A stretch of DNA of 5,538 nucleotides, taken from NCBI GenBank assembly GCA_964611755.1, contig CAZTBB010000077.1, positions 1-5,538 on the forward strand, written 5' to 3'. The translations under genes and the position numbers were made by a program. Shown in pieces: positions 5,514 to 5,538 of this stretch (positions are counted from its first letter, which is position 1; each line of letters begins with the position of its first letter). Source of the DNA: CAZTBB01 sp964611755. Lineage in GTDB: Bacteria > Pseudomonadota > Alphaproteobacteria > Micavibrionales > Micavibrionaceae. The notes beneath the pieces were generated by a model. That model was given only the letters and a program-made list of their open reading frames with translations. It had not been told where the DNA came from and searched no databases.

Positions 5514-5530
5514 GCATGGATATATCCGCC
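5501..5530. repeat. Inverted repeat upstream of mucR
   Basis: GGCGGAT (5501-5507) and ATCCGCC (5524-5530) are perfect 7-bp inverted arms around a 16-nt centre. The right arm overlaps the 10-bp palindrome GGATATATCC (5518-5527). Another palindrome, CTTTTAAAAG, lies at 5487-5496. The location, about 95-125 nt upstream of mucR, would suit an operator or a divergent promoter region, but the sequence ends here. Confidence 0.35.
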
Positions 5531-5538
5531 CCGCGCAA

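Noticed and set aside
1..5538. Mobile element, defence system, CRISPR array, tRNA or toxin-antitoxin content
   Set aside because: No transposase, integrase, direct-repeat array, tRNA-like cloverleaf or small paired ORFs were seen; the window is densely packed with conserved core genes.

Overview
The window looks like ordinary chromosomal housekeeping DNA from an alphaproteobacterium of middling GC content (judged by eye). The evidence is the gene set and its order: prs, pgeF, a MidA/NDUFAF7-type methyltransferase, lgt, a BMFP/UbiK protein, an alphaproteobacterial-style YbjN protein, proC, and a MucR/Ros regulator. MucR is a largely alphaproteobacterial family, and the MidA/NDUFAF7 family is typical of this class and its mitochondrial descendants. 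I cannot name the genus.

Layout. Positions 1-442 (minus) hold the first 147 codons of prs, which runs off the left edge. It is preceded by an A/T-tract-rich leader with a plausible promoter at 496-525. Positions 541-3227 (minus) form a tight operon transcribed lgt -> methyltransferase -> pgeF: lgt and the methyltransferase are 10 nt apart, and the methyltransferase and pgeF overlap by 44 nt. A 170-nt intergenic region (3228-3397) separates this operon from a divergent plus-strand operon, ubiK -> ybjN-domain gene -> proC (3398-5005). proC converges on mucR (minus, 5015-5406) with only 9 nt between the stop codons. mucR is interrupted by a 10-N assembly gap whose stated length is incompatible with the reading frame. 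The right edge (5407-5538) holds the mucR leader, an inverted repeat and a short ORF of doubtful reality.

How the genes fit together. Lgt (lipoprotein lipidation) and PgeF (peptidoglycan precursor quality control) are envelope functions. The MidA/NDUFAF7-like protein and UbiK point to respiratory chain assembly and ubiquinone synthesis. Prs and ProC are core nucleotide and proline biosynthesis. MucR is a global H-NS-like/zinc-finger-type regulator; this copy has lost two of the four zinc ligands of Ros.

I do not see a novel biological system, mobile element, CRISPR array or RNA gene. The points most worth checking are the gap-broken mucR, its non-canonical zinc site, two DnaA-box-like near matches in the divergent promoter region, and a short ORF at the right edge that one extra T would extend to the end of the window.
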